A DNA stretch of 64,000 nt from Bacteroides sp. MSB163 (lineage in GTDB: Bacteria; Bacteroidota; Bacteroidia; Bacteroidales; Bacteroidaceae). Below are positions 36,561 through 46,058 of the stretch, one piece after another; positions within the stretch are counted from its first letter, which is position 1, and the number at the start of each line of letters is the position of its first letter. The notes below the pieces were generated by a model that saw nothing but the letters and a program-made list of their open reading frames with translations, made no database searches and was not told the origin of the DNA. The translations under genes were made by a program, and so were the position numbers. The stretch covers positions 1,302,001 to 1,366,000 of the forward strand of contig NZ_CP143867.1 of NCBI RefSeq assembly GCF_036416795.1, written 5' to 3'.

Positions 36561-38111
36561 TTAGTCAGTAAAATGATAGTTATAGGGGTTCCGCTTAAAA
36601 TGATAACGGTGTCTTGGCAATGGCAACGGGTCTTGCAAACGCAATTCCCAGGCCAACAATTTTGTCAGCAACTCGCTCTGCTTATCTATCAACTTGGGAT
36701 TTCCAAATAAATTATTAATTTCATACGGATCTTTCTTCAAATTGTACAGTTCCCCTTTTCCATAACTATTCATAATCAGTTTCCAGTCACCCATACGTAC
36801 CATTCGGGAAGTTCCACTTTGAGTCCATGTATTCAGTTCGTCAAAATGAGCCACTTTATTGGGGCCCAGTGCACCTTCCTGCTCGAAAGTCAAGTTATCG
36901 TCCAAAGGAACATCCTCTCCGCCAAAACCTAACTGTACAACAACGCTTGAGAACTCTTCTTTCGGATATTCTTTACCCGTCAACATAGGCCATAAACTCC
37001 GTCCCTGAACACCTACCGGTATTGAATCACCTATCGCAGTACAGAAAGTAGGAAAAAGATCGGCCAACGAAACATGCGCATCTAGAGCCTTAGGTTGCTT
37101 CTTTATCTGATAGCCTGCCCAAACCATCGGTATTCTGGTTAGAGACTCAGACAAGCCTACTCCCTTACGAATTAGTCCGTATTCACCGCAATAATCTCCA
37201 TGATCGGACAGGACAACGATGATCGTTTTCTCAAATAACCCCTTTTCCTTCAGATCCTCAACCAAACGTTTGATCTGATCATCAATGAGACGAATCATTC
37301 CCATATAATTCCCACGCAACCGAGGCAGGTCTCTTTCAAGATCAGGACAAGAAGCGTCTTCCAGCTCCGCCAGAATCTGATACTTTTCTCCCTTCTTTAA
37401 TACATCCTTACGTGAAGTCTTCACAGCCGGAATCTTATCCGGTGCAAACATTGAGTAATAAGGTTCACAGACCTGATACGGATTATGCGGTTCAGGGAAT
37501 GATACCCATACAAAGAACGGATTGTCCTTCTGGCTGTCTATCCATTCTATGGCCTCATCCACAATTCTCGTAGGTTGCTGATCTTTCAAAGGTATAGGCG
37601 AAGGTTCCAGATACTGCCCGACTGCCTCTTTAAAGAATTTGGAAATAGCACGCTCTCCCTCCGTCACCGGCTTATTCTTCCCCCAGTGGGAATATTCAGA
37701 CCAGAAATCCATATCCTTTGAGTTCAGATAAGCATGATTTTTGCCTACCAAAGCTGTCTTATAATGATTCTCCTTCAGAACGGTTACCAAGTCTTTCGCA
37801 TAATTAATGTCACGCACATTGTGATTGGTACGTACATGAGTTGCAGTTGGAAAACGGCCGGTAAACATGGAACAACGTGCAGGAGTACTGGCCGGCATAA
37901 CCGTATACGCTTTATCGAACCAAGCGTTCTGATGTGCCAATTCATCGACAAATGGAGTAATATCCATAGGAAAACCTTCGCGTCCACACAAATCGGCACG
38001 TTGCTGGTCTGTCATTATCACTACGATATTAGGTTTATCTGTCTGTGCAAACAAAGACAAACCTATTCCCTGGAGAACGATTCCCGAAAAAAGATGCTTT
38101 CTAAAATTCAT
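36561..38111 (-). CDS. Family S1 sulfatase (Ser-type formylglycine site)
   Basis: A 516-residue secreted sulfatase (signal peptide to about residue 22). IVVIMTDQQRADL supplies metal ligands. The activation motif ASTPARCSMFTGR has Ser75 in the S-x-P-x-R position, so it needs conversion to formylglycine by a radical-SAM maturase (anSME), not encoded here. VVLSDHGDYCGEYG gives the second metal-binding pair. It sits directly after SusD2, which suggests that the glycan taken up by SusC2/SusD2 is sulfated or that a sulfated sugar caps it. The specific sulfate ester is unknown. Confidence 0.92.
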   Translation of the reverse strand: MNFRKHLFSGIVLQGIGLSLFAQTDKPNIVVIMTDQQRADLCGREGFPMDITPFVDELAHQNAWFDKAYTVMPASTPARCSMFTGRFPTATHVRTNHNVRDINYAKDLVTVLKENHYKTALVGKNHAYLNSKDMDFWSEYSHWGKNKPVTEGERAISKFFKEAVGQYLEPSPIPLKDQQPTRIVDEAIEWIDSQKDNPFFVWVSFPEPHNPYQVCEPYYSMFAPDKIPAVKTSRKDVLKKGEKYQILAELEDASCPDLERDLPRLRGNYMGMIRLIDDQIKRLVEDLKEKGLFEKTIIVVLSDHGDYCGEYGLIRKGVGLSESLTRIPMVWAGYQIKKQPKALDAHVSLADLFPTFCTAIGDSIPVGVQGRSLWPMLTGKEYPKEEFSSVVVQLGFGGEDVPLDDNLTFEQEGALGPNKVAHFDELNTWTQSGTSRMVRMGDWKLIMNSYGKGELYNLKKDPYEINNLFGNPKLIDKQSELLTKLLAWELRLQDPLPLPRHRYHFKRNPYNYHFTD

Positions 38112-38206
38112 AACTATCTGATTTTAATTAATAACCATATAAAAAAACGACACATACTCCATAACCCCTATAAAGAGATTATGAAGTATGCAGAGACTCA
38201 ATCATA

Positions 38207-40027
38207 TCAATCCCAACCCGGATTCTGCACCATATTAGGATTCATTTGCATTTCTCTCGCCGGTATCGGAAGACTCCAGTAATGATCTCCTCCCCAGGCA
38301 TAATTATTAGTTCTGGTTCCCCATATCTGGGTCATACCGTTCATTTTGCCTTCCTTATCCTTATAGAACTTCAGATCTTTCCAGGTCCTCCAACGAATCT
38401 CATCGAAATAAATCACGTCTTCACCTATTAATTCCCAATGGCGTTCGTTCATGATACGCTGGTGCATATCTGTTTTTCCTGTAACCTGAGTAAATTCATT
38501 GGTTCCTAGTAACTGGGCTCCTGCCCTTTCGCGCACTTCATTCACTTTGCTTATAGCTCCCGGAAGATCATTCAATTCATTCAATGCCTCCGCCCAATTC
38601 AACAGAACATCCGCATAACGGATAAACGGCAAATCCAATTCAGAATATATGTTCGGTAACTCTAATCCTTCACCTACAAACTTACGATTTAAGTAATAGA
38701 ACTTCAAACTTGTATCTGTTTTCAAATCTCCGTATGTGGTATAAGAACGGAAAGGATAACGCATCACATACTCTTTAGGAGTTCCTTCAACCCCACCAAG
38801 AAAAGAAGCATAGGGAGTTATAACAGACATTGCCATTCTCGGATCACGGTTTTCATAAGCTTTTTTAATCCTCTCCTCGTTACCGGAAGCATCATATTGG
38901 GACATATCAGCTCCCGCAGCTACTGCGTTCTTTCTTTCAGTTTCCGTGATGTTATTCCGCAGGAAATACACCATACGCTTATCAATGCCCATATCATTAT
39001 ATCCGGGGATAATGTCATCCCAATTGAACTTACTACCGTCTCTATTTTCGTAAGACTCGGCAAACTGCGGGTTTATAATATAATTATTCCATCCCAATCC
39101 ATTGCCTGAAGGGTCAGGCGGCAAGCATCTGTTACCGAAACCTCTGTTCTTTTTCTGCGTATAATCCGGATGGTCCAGACATTGCAAAGAGAATATCATT
39201 TCATCGCAACGCTCATTTTCCACCTTAAACAGCTTCTTGTACGACTCCTCACCCGCACCTTTATAGAGTGTATATCCACAATCCTTTACTGCCTGAAAAT
39301 CATCAGCTGCTTTTTTCCACTCTTTCATCCACAGATACACCTTACCTCTTAAAGCATAGGCTGCACCTTTCGTAATATGCCCGTAATTGGCATCATCCGA
39401 ACTGTATTTATCCGGCAGATTCGGATTATTGATACAGGAAGTCAGATCATCCACTATATACCCCCAGACTTCATCCTGAGTGGAACGTGCCAGTTTTGCC
39501 TCATCAATATCCTTAATCGGATCCTTATAGTAAGGAACTCCATTATACAAGATATTCAGCCTGTAATACCACCAGCAACGCAGAAACATACATTCTGAAA
39601 TATAGCGGCTTCTTTTATTCTCATCAAATCCCTCGACCGTAGGCAGATTGCCAATCACATCATTTGCCTTGATAATTCCCTTGTAGAATCTCTGCCAGGG
39701 AGCAGAACTTCCCTTAACAGAGCTCGGAGAATTTGTCGCGAATAAGAAATTAAAAGTAGGAGCTATACCTATACCGTAGTCCATAGTACTGGACCATATA
39801 TCAAACCATCCGTTGGCAACATCGCTATAATCCACATACAGTTGATTATACACACCCGCTATCGTCTGTTCCGCCAAGGTAGGAGTCGACCATACATTCC
39901 CTTCCGCCGGCTTTCCATTGGGTGACAAATCCATATCTACGCAACCTGCGGTTGACATTCCCACAAGGACCACTGCGGCCATTGTTTTCATCAGACTTCT
40001 TCCTCTGTTTATATTAATCTTGTTCAT
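38207..40027 (-). CDS. SusD-like surface glycan-binding lipoprotein (unit 4)
   Basis: A 606-residue RagB/SusD protein. The lipobox STAGC puts the lipidated Cys at residue 29; an internal ATG 12 codons in (MKTMAAVVLVGMSTAGC) would give a more usual leader length. SusD hallmarks are FLRCWWYYRLNILYNGVP, ADVLLNWAEALNEL and RIMNERHWELIGE. It lies 11 bp after SusC2 and 95 bp before the sulfatase. Confidence 0.95.
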   Translation of the reverse strand: MNKININRGRSLMKTMAAVVLVGMSTAGCVDMDLSPNGKPAEGNVWSTPTLAEQTIAGVYNQLYVDYSDVANGWFDIWSSTMDYGIGIAPTFNFLFATNSPSSVKGSSAPWQRFYKGIIKANDVIGNLPTVEGFDENKRSRYISECMFLRCWWYYRLNILYNGVPYYKDPIKDIDEAKLARSTQDEVWGYIVDDLTSCINNPNLPDKYSSDDANYGHITKGAAYALRGKVYLWMKEWKKAADDFQAVKDCGYTLYKGAGEESYKKLFKVENERCDEMIFSLQCLDHPDYTQKKNRGFGNRCLPPDPSGNGLGWNNYIINPQFAESYENRDGSKFNWDDIIPGYNDMGIDKRMVYFLRNNITETERKNAVAAGADMSQYDASGNEERIKKAYENRDPRMAMSVITPYASFLGGVEGTPKEYVMRYPFRSYTTYGDLKTDTSLKFYYLNRKFVGEGLELPNIYSELDLPFIRYADVLLNWAEALNELNDLPGAISKVNEVRERAGAQLLGTNEFTQVTGKTDMHQRIMNERHWELIGEDVIYFDEIRWRTWKDLKFYKDKEGKMNGMTQIWGTRTNNYAWGGDHYWSLPIPAREMQMNPNMVQNPGWD

Positions 40028-40038
40028 ATCATTTAATT

Positions 40039-43000
40039 TTAGAAAGTAACATTTACACCAAAAGCATATTGTCTCATAGGAGCATAACCCACTCCACTCA
40101 TCATCTCAGGATCAATGCCTTTGAACTTAGTAATCGTCAGCAGATTCTCTCCCGAAACATAGAAACGCACATTTTGCATACATACCTTCTGTACCCAATC
40201 TTTAGGGAGCGTGTAGCCGACTGTCAGATTCTTCAACTTCAGATAATTGCCATTATGCAAAATATGCTGCCCGGATGCACTTACCTGAGCCGCTTTATCC
40301 ATGGTCAGACGGGGATTCGCCGAAGTAAGGTTTGTCCGCGGGTCATTCGGATTCTCAGGATCATAAAAGTAATGGTCATAAGCCACATCTTTACCTATTC
40401 CATATCCAAACCAGGTTATACTGCTATTCTCACCAGACTGATACCAGTTGATTTTGAATCCGGCAGCACCAGCCCAGTTCATAGAGAAGTCAATGCCTTT
40501 CCATGACAGATTTGTCTGGAAGCCGAAGTAATACTTCGGTGTTTTAGAATAACCCTGGAAATCCTTGTCATCGTCGTCACCATAAATGCCGTCTCCATCC
40601 AAATCTGCATAAATGATATCACCATACCAGATATTACTCTTGCCGATTCCCTGTTTCGGATAGAACTTATATCCGGCATCCGTCATGGCCTGTAACCATT
40701 TCATATCATCTTCCGTACGGATCATTCCGTCAGAAGGCCCTCCTTTCGGATTTACCGTACCATCGGCATTAAAATAGTTTCTATCGCCTTTATATACGTT
40801 CAGCACATAAAATTCATTGATCATGTGTCCTTCCAGAACACGCTGTAAATCTCCTGTTGAAACCTCACCCAGATTGGTATAATAAGTGGAACCACCATCC
40901 GCATTCTGCTGCCATCCGCGGACTAGTTCTCCTTTGTATTTGGTTACTTCATTCTTGTTGTAAGAGAAGTTTCCGGATATGCCGTACGAGACAGAACCGA
41001 TCCGATCATTCCAACCTAAGGTTATTTCAAATCCCTTATTAGTAACCTCTGCAATATTCTGTCGGGGAGAACTGAACCCAGACAAAGTGGGTGACAAAGT
41101 CGGATTATACAAGATACCGTCCGTCAACTTATTATAAACCTCCACTGTTCCACTCAAACGGTTTTTCAGCATAGAAAAGTCGATACCCAGGTTGGTTACC
41201 GTAGTTGTCTCCCATTCCAGATTGTAGTTGGAAAAGCTTCCCATACCCAACCCAGGGACCTCCTTGTTGCCAAAGGCATAATGGGGAGCCGTAGCATAAA
41301 CAGCCTGCCATTCATAGTTACCGATTGAGTTATTTCCGAGTTGCCCCCAGGAAACACGTAGTTTCAGGTTGTCGAGCCAATTCAGCTTCTTCATGAATCT
41401 CTCTTCTGACAAACGCCACCCTGCCGAGAAGGATGGGAATATACCCCAGCGGTTCTCCGGAGAAAAACGGGAGGAACCGTCATAACGGACATTCGCCTCA
41501 AATAAGTAACGGGAATCATACGTATAAGTAACACGGCCAAAGACAGAACGGGATGAAAACTCTGTAGTGCTTCCATCGATATAATCAGGCTCCGTCAATG
41601 CATCAAAGTCTGTAAGACTGGTATCAAGCATTCCTTTCTTACTAATGTCGGTAGTACGTGCCCATTTGCGGAATTCCTCATAGCCCACTAAGGCTGCCAC
41701 ATCGTGTTTACCTTTGAAAATCTGTCCCCAGTTTAAGGTGGTAGTATTTTTCCAGCTCTGATTTCCATCAATATAATATTTCACAGGGTACTCCGCAAGC
41801 AATTCGGAAGTAGGAAGAACATTCATCGTTTCTCCACGCTGGAATGAAAATCTTTCCTGATAATCGGAATAATGCCACAAATTCTCCTGCCGATAATGAT
41901 CGTAGTAGAAGTTAGAAGTCAAATGGAAGTTCTTAAGGAAATCAATCTTAATATAAGGGTTCACGAAGAATTTCGTTGTTTTATAAGAACCTCCCGCACT
42001 ATTCAGATAATAAACCGGATTGTTGACTACCGGATCTTCTTCAAGGGCTTCGGGAGCTCCATATTTCCCATCGTAATACGGATAAGTTCCCGGTGTACTT
42101 TTCTGCATTTGCAAACCTTTCAAATCATCAACATTATTTCTTTCCTGATCTACATGATATCCCCATGCATTCAGCCCCACAGCCAAGAAACTGGTAACCT
42201 GAGACTCCAGATTACTGCGCATATAATATTTCTTCATTCCTGAATTCACTACCAGACCGGGATTATCCACATACGTGGCATTCAGGCTATATCGGGTTCT
42301 CTTTTCCGCACCGGTAAGTGTAATAGAATGTTCCTGCATCAATTTCGGATTATACACCTCATCGTACCAGTCCGTATTCGGATAGGCCACATAATTCGGG
42401 TAACCCGATTCGGATATTCCATTCGGATTGCTGGCCGCTGAACGCCACGTATCAATGGTAGTTTGGCTAAACACCTGTGCCTGCCCTGCATTGTCCGAAG
42501 CCTCATTGATAAATTCCATGTAGTCGGCATAGTTTGAAACCATACGGATCAGATTAGCCGGTGTATTGTAGGAGAATTTTCCTGAATAGGTCACGTTGAT
42601 TTTCCCGTCCGTACCTTTTTTGGTAGTCAATAGAATAACACCATTGGCACCCCGGTTACCATAAATAGCACACGAAGCGGCATCTTTCAGGATGGAGATA
42701 GAAGCGATATCATTAGGATTGACATTATTCAGCGACATTTCCATCCCATCGACCAGCACCAATGGTGCAGAATCATTTAAAGTACCTGTACCGCGAATAC
42801 GCAGAGTAGATGATTCCGAGTTGGGCTTACTGGATGTCTGCATCACATTCAATCCGGCCACCATACCCGATAAAGTAGAGGCAAGCGTAGTTACGGGGCG
42901 CGACAAGGTCTTATCATCAAAATTAACCGTAGCAACAGAGCCCGTCAAATTCACTTTTTTCTGAGAGCCATAGCCCACCACTACCACTTCATCCAACAAT

Positions 43001-43368
43001 TCGTTATCGGACATCATCCGGAGATCCAAGACACTCTGATTGCCAACCACTATCGACTGGCTTTTATAGCCGATATACGATATTTCCAAGACGTCTCCTG
43101 TAGCCACAGACAATGAAAACTTCCCATCAACATCGGTCACCGTACCCATAGAAGCTCCTTTAACCAGAATGCTGACACCAATAAGAGCCTCTCCGGTATC
43201 TCCGTCGATTATACGTCCTGTAATGTTCCGTTCATTTTTTGTTTGATCCGCCGAAAGGACAGATACGTGCACCGTTTCATTTGCCAAAGAAAACGATCCC
43301 GCCGCATTCGCAGAAAGACTCCCCATATATATAAGCGAACACACGAGGAATTTTGTATTTACCTGCAT
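40039..43368 (-). CDS. SusC-like TonB-dependent outer-membrane transporter (unit 4)
   Basis: A 1109-residue SusC homologue. The order is signal peptide, a short extra stretch, a carboxypeptidase-regulatory-like domain (ITGRIIDGDTGEALIGVSI), TonB-box region (LLDEVVVVGYGSQKKVNLTG), plug (ISILKDAASCAIYGNRGANG), then barrel. It leads unit 4 with SusD2, sulfatase and GH43. It is a different subtype from SusC1. The promoter has a class A operator, weaker than the other three. Confidence 0.96.
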   Translation of the reverse strand: MQVNTKFLVCSLIYMGSLSANAAGSFSLANETVHVSVLSADQTKNERNITGRIIDGDTGEALIGVSILVKGASMGTVTDVDGKFSLSVATGDVLEISYIGYKSQSIVVGNQSVLDLRMMSDNELLDEVVVVGYGSQKKVNLTGSVATVNFDDKTLSRPVTTLASTLSGMVAGLNVMQTSSKPNSESSTLRIRGTGTLNDSAPLVLVDGMEMSLNNVNPNDIASISILKDAASCAIYGNRGANGVILLTTKKGTDGKINVTYSGKFSYNTPANLIRMVSNYADYMEFINEASDNAGQAQVFSQTTIDTWRSAASNPNGISESGYPNYVAYPNTDWYDEVYNPKLMQEHSITLTGAEKRTRYSLNATYVDNPGLVVNSGMKKYYMRSNLESQVTSFLAVGLNAWGYHVDQERNNVDDLKGLQMQKSTPGTYPYYDGKYGAPEALEEDPVVNNPVYYLNSAGGSYKTTKFFVNPYIKIDFLKNFHLTSNFYYDHYRQENLWHYSDYQERFSFQRGETMNVLPTSELLAEYPVKYYIDGNQSWKNTTTLNWGQIFKGKHDVAALVGYEEFRKWARTTDISKKGMLDTSLTDFDALTEPDYIDGSTTEFSSRSVFGRVTYTYDSRYLFEANVRYDGSSRFSPENRWGIFPSFSAGWRLSEERFMKKLNWLDNLKLRVSWGQLGNNSIGNYEWQAVYATAPHYAFGNKEVPGLGMGSFSNYNLEWETTTVTNLGIDFSMLKNRLSGTVEVYNKLTDGILYNPTLSPTLSGFSSPRQNIAEVTNKGFEITLGWNDRIGSVSYGISGNFSYNKNEVTKYKGELVRGWQQNADGGSTYYTNLGEVSTGDLQRVLEGHMINEFYVLNVYKGDRNYFNADGTVNPKGGPSDGMIRTEDDMKWLQAMTDAGYKFYPKQGIGKSNIWYGDIIYADLDGDGIYGDDDDKDFQGYSKTPKYYFGFQTNLSWKGIDFSMNWAGAAGFKINWYQSGENSSITWFGYGIGKDVAYDHYFYDPENPNDPRTNLTSANPRLTMDKAAQVSASGQHILHNGNYLKLKNLTVGYTLPKDWVQKVCMQNVRFYVSGENLLTITKFKGIDPEMMSGVGYAPMRQYAFGVNVTF

Positions 43369-43464
43369 AAGATTTAAAGTTTTAATTAAACATCATTTTC
43401 AGTTTTCCATAAGACTGGTTCTTCCTGATAGTTTCCGGATACTAACAAGCTGAATCCAGCCATT

Positions 43465-43532
43465 CAAAGGTAGCGCTTATGGGTAATTTCCGATAGAACG
43501 AAAAAATCATTTTATAGAATAATCGAGGCAAA
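43465..43532 (-). promoter_or_regulatory. SusC2 promoter with class A-like operator
   Basis: The -7 box TACCTTTG (CAAAGGTA on plus) is at 43465-43472. ATTTTATAGAATAATCGAGG starts exactly 36 nt further, at 43509, and keeps the core ATAGAA and ATCG of the HTCS1 element (13 of 21 positions). Confidence 0.55.
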
Positions 43533-43617
43533 AAGGTATTAGTAGTGTATGCGGCTATACCTCTAACACAAATCTTGTACAAACAGGACTTATTCTTGCA
43601 TACAGAATACCTGAGAT

Positions 43618-43727
43618 GTACTTGCTCCGTATCAAATCCGTAGTTTCTTCGGTCAGAGGTACCTCTGAGTGGAGAATGTACGGAGCAAGTACGGCTCAGA
43701 TACGACTTAGATACGATTTAGATATCT
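43618..43727. repeat. Complex inverted repeat plus 11-bp direct repeats (site D)
   Basis: GTACTTGCTCCGTA (43618-43631) is perfectly inverted at 43679-43692. Inside lies a 16-bp perfect palindrome TCAGAGGTACCTCTGA (43653-43668). Immediately after come three 11-bp direct repeats (CTCAGATACGA, CTTAGATACGA, TTTAGATATCT; 43695-43727). The structure lies 24 bp downstream of the ApbE-like gene and may end that operon. Confidence 0.8.
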
Positions 43728-43751
43728 CACTACTTCAGTTGAAAAGTTGTT

Positions 43752-44651
43752 TTAAAGGTCAAGAACCAAACGCGGACGGAACTCCGCTTCCAATATTTCC
43801 CGCTGACGAGCATCAGCTACAAATAAACCGGTCGACAAAACTTCGCCTATGGCACCATTGTCCGTAACCACCGCTACCTCTCTTTTCCCTTCCACCGGTT
43901 TTCCGTTCCGGGGATTGATGATATGTTTTCGCTCATACGAATCATTACCGGAAGTTGTGAGGCATTCATTCTGAAGAAGCAACTCCTGCGGTTCCCTCCC
44001 CTCTGGAACAGCGCCCTGTCCAAAACCGACCTTCCATCCATCAGCCAAGGGATGATGCCCCAAAGCCAATACAGAACTGTTTCCCATATTGATCAATGCA
44101 TCCTTCACTTCATAATGTTGCAGTAATTTCCGTGTTTTTTCCAAAGCATATCCTTTCAGGAATCCGGAAAGGTTGATAGTCACTCCCGCTTGCAAAAAGA
44201 GAAGGGTACGCTCCTGAGGTGATAGTTGAACACTACGGATTAAACCGGGTGTATAGTCAGCCGAATGAATAGTTACATCAAAACATCCAGCGGTACGGGT
44301 ATGGCAATCTACACAGAAAGTAAGCATATCATAAAGCTCGTGGCTGACCTGTTGCGGATGTGTAGAAGCAGTCCGGTTCAAATATGCCAGCTCACTATCC
44401 GCATCATAATAGTTGGCCATCTTTTCTAAACGGCACAGCATTTTGTACACCGCTTCGACTACCGACAGTAAAACGTCCTCCCCCTGCCTGCCACACAGCA
44501 TTATATCGACACGTGTATGCATGGATGGAAACCAGGCATAAAGCAAGCCACCCCGGGAAGGTGAATATTTATAAAGATGTTGAATAACGTCCGGCATTTC
44601 CAAGTGTGTGTTTCCTAAAGAAAAATGAAAGGGCAAGCCGCAATTCTGCAA
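43752..44651 (-). CDS. ApbE-like (FAD:protein FMN transferase family) protein
   Basis: A 299-residue protein with ApbE family motifs: INLSGFLKGYALEK, LINMGNSSVLALG, CLTTSGNDSYE and KHIINPRNGKPVE. ApbE enzymes attach FMN to Thr/Ser of target proteins using FAD and Mg2+. Two features are odd. There is no export signal, although most ApbE proteins are periplasmic lipoproteins. The C-terminal metal-binding segment reads GEVLSTGLFVAD, with Glu where the usual ADALSTAL-type motif has Asp. It is the last gene of the 3-keto-glycoside-type operon, so a redox-cofactor role for the oxidoreductases there is possible. An ATG 18 codons in is an alternative start. Confidence 0.75.
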   Translation of the reverse strand: MQNCGLPFHFSLGNTHLEMPDVIQHLYKYSPSRGGLLYAWFPSMHTRVDIMLCGRQGEDVLLSVVEAVYKMLCRLEKMANYYDADSELAYLNRTASTHPQQVSHELYDMLTFCVDCHTRTAGCFDVTIHSADYTPGLIRSVQLSPQERTLLFLQAGVTINLSGFLKGYALEKTRKLLQHYEVKDALINMGNSSVLALGHHPLADGWKVGFGQGAVPEGREPQELLLQNECLTTSGNDSYERKHIINPRNGKPVEGKREVAVVTDNGAIGEVLSTGLFVADARQREILEAEFRPRLVLDL

Positions 44652-44679
44652 CTCACCCTTTTCAAAGACATACTATTAA

Positions 44680-46020
44680 TTACAACTCTTTGATCTTTAT
44701 ATTCTTAAACCAAACTTCATCGCCATGGTCTTGCAGAAGGATATTGCCGGATTCCCAATTACCGAAGTTGGGCCAATCTCTGTATTTGCTATATGCAACC
44801 AGTGCATCCCACATCTGGTTCTGGCGTGTGTATTCGATGAGCTTCACGCCATTCAGCCAATGCTCTACGTGGTCACCCCTCACGATAATCGTAGCCGTAT
44901 TGAAATCTTTCTTGTTGAAAGGCTTGTCCGCCGGAGCGGGAATCAAATCGTAAAGTGAACCCAATGTGCGGTTTCCTTTCACACCCAATTTGGCATCGGG
45001 ATGCTTGTCATCGTCAAGAATCTGGAACTCGCAACCGATAGCAGAACCGGCTCCCTTATTCATATCGGGGCTAACGAAATATTTCACACCACTGTTAGCG
45101 CCTTCAGTGATCTTGAAGTCTACCTTCAGGATAAAGTTCTTGTATTTTTTAGTGGTTACGATGTCGCCACCGTTGGCAGATTCAGCGCCACCGCTCTTCA
45201 TCACTTTCAGAATGCCGTTTTCCATTTTCCAGCCCTTTTCAGGAAAAGAGTTCAACCGGGCTCCTCTCCAACCTTCCGAAGTCTGGCCGTCCCAAAGGAG
45301 CGTCCAACCTTCTTTTGCTTCGTTCGGAGAGATGGTATTGGGGATAACATTTATCTCCGGAGCTTTCCGATCCGTCTGGTAGCGCTCTACGTCTGTCGTA
45401 CAAATGCGGATATTCTTCCAGCTGACTGTTTTTCCTTCATCGGCGGCATTACCGATAGCGTGTACTTGCAAAGCAATAAAACCGGCAGGGGTCATATCGT
45501 CCCAGATATTGGCACAAGGCACTCCATTGATCCAGGTAGCGATAGAATTACCTATAGCCTCGATACGGGCCTTATTCCACTCATTGTTCCTGAAAGCACT
45601 TTTAGCCGCCGGATTTTGTGTCAGCGGATAAAGCCAGTTACGACGGGCCTCATCATAGATGCCACCCGACCAGGCGCGCTTGGAGGGATCAATTTCAAAC
45701 TGATAGCCGTGCACGCGTCCTTTTTGATAGTCTTTCCTGCTTTCACTGCGCAGCTGCACGCCCGAATTCAAGCCATCATCTACTTTGAAATCAAACTCCA
45801 AGATAAAATCACCATACGTCTTCTTTGTAGCCAGAAATGTGTTAGGCGTTCCCATCTTCGAAATGCCGACAATAGCACCATCCACCACCTTGTATTCGGC
45901 TTTACCATTCAGCTTCTTCCAGCCACTCAGATTCTTCCCATTGAAAAGAGGCTCCCAGTCCTGCGCTGAAACAACGGAGGCACAAAACACTAACAAAAGC
46001 AACAAATAATTCTTTTTCAT
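44680..46020 (-). CDS. Tandem DUF1080 (3-keto-disaccharide hydrolase type) secreted protein
   Basis: A 446-residue protein with a signal peptide (residues 1-19) and two consecutive DUF1080/PF06439 jelly-roll domains. The first covers about 22-210 (EPLFNGKNLSGWKKLNGKAE, LNSGVQLRSE, WINGVPCANIWDD). The second covers about 240-446 (TLLWDGQTSEGWRG, ANSGVKYFVSP, HWLNGVKLIEY). DUF1080 proteins of Bacteroides have been linked to cleavage of 3-keto-glycosides made by Gfo/Idh-type glucoside 3-dehydrogenases. Two such oxidoreductases precede it in the operon. The domain duplication may allow two substrates or one large site. Confidence 0.85.
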   Translation of the reverse strand: MKKNYLLLLLVFCASVVSAQDWEPLFNGKNLSGWKKLNGKAEYKVVDGAIVGISKMGTPNTFLATKKTYGDFILEFDFKVDDGLNSGVQLRSESRKDYQKGRVHGYQFEIDPSKRAWSGGIYDEARRNWLYPLTQNPAAKSAFRNNEWNKARIEAIGNSIATWINGVPCANIWDDMTPAGFIALQVHAIGNAADEGKTVSWKNIRICTTDVERYQTDRKAPEINVIPNTISPNEAKEGWTLLWDGQTSEGWRGARLNSFPEKGWKMENGILKVMKSGGAESANGGDIVTTKKYKNFILKVDFKITEGANSGVKYFVSPDMNKGAGSAIGCEFQILDDDKHPDAKLGVKGNRTLGSLYDLIPAPADKPFNKKDFNTATIIVRGDHVEHWLNGVKLIEYTRQNQMWDALVAYSKYRDWPNFGNWESGNILLQDHGDEVWFKNIKIKEL

Positions 46021-46058
46021 ATTGATATTTCTTCTATTGATTATTTAATACTATGCAA

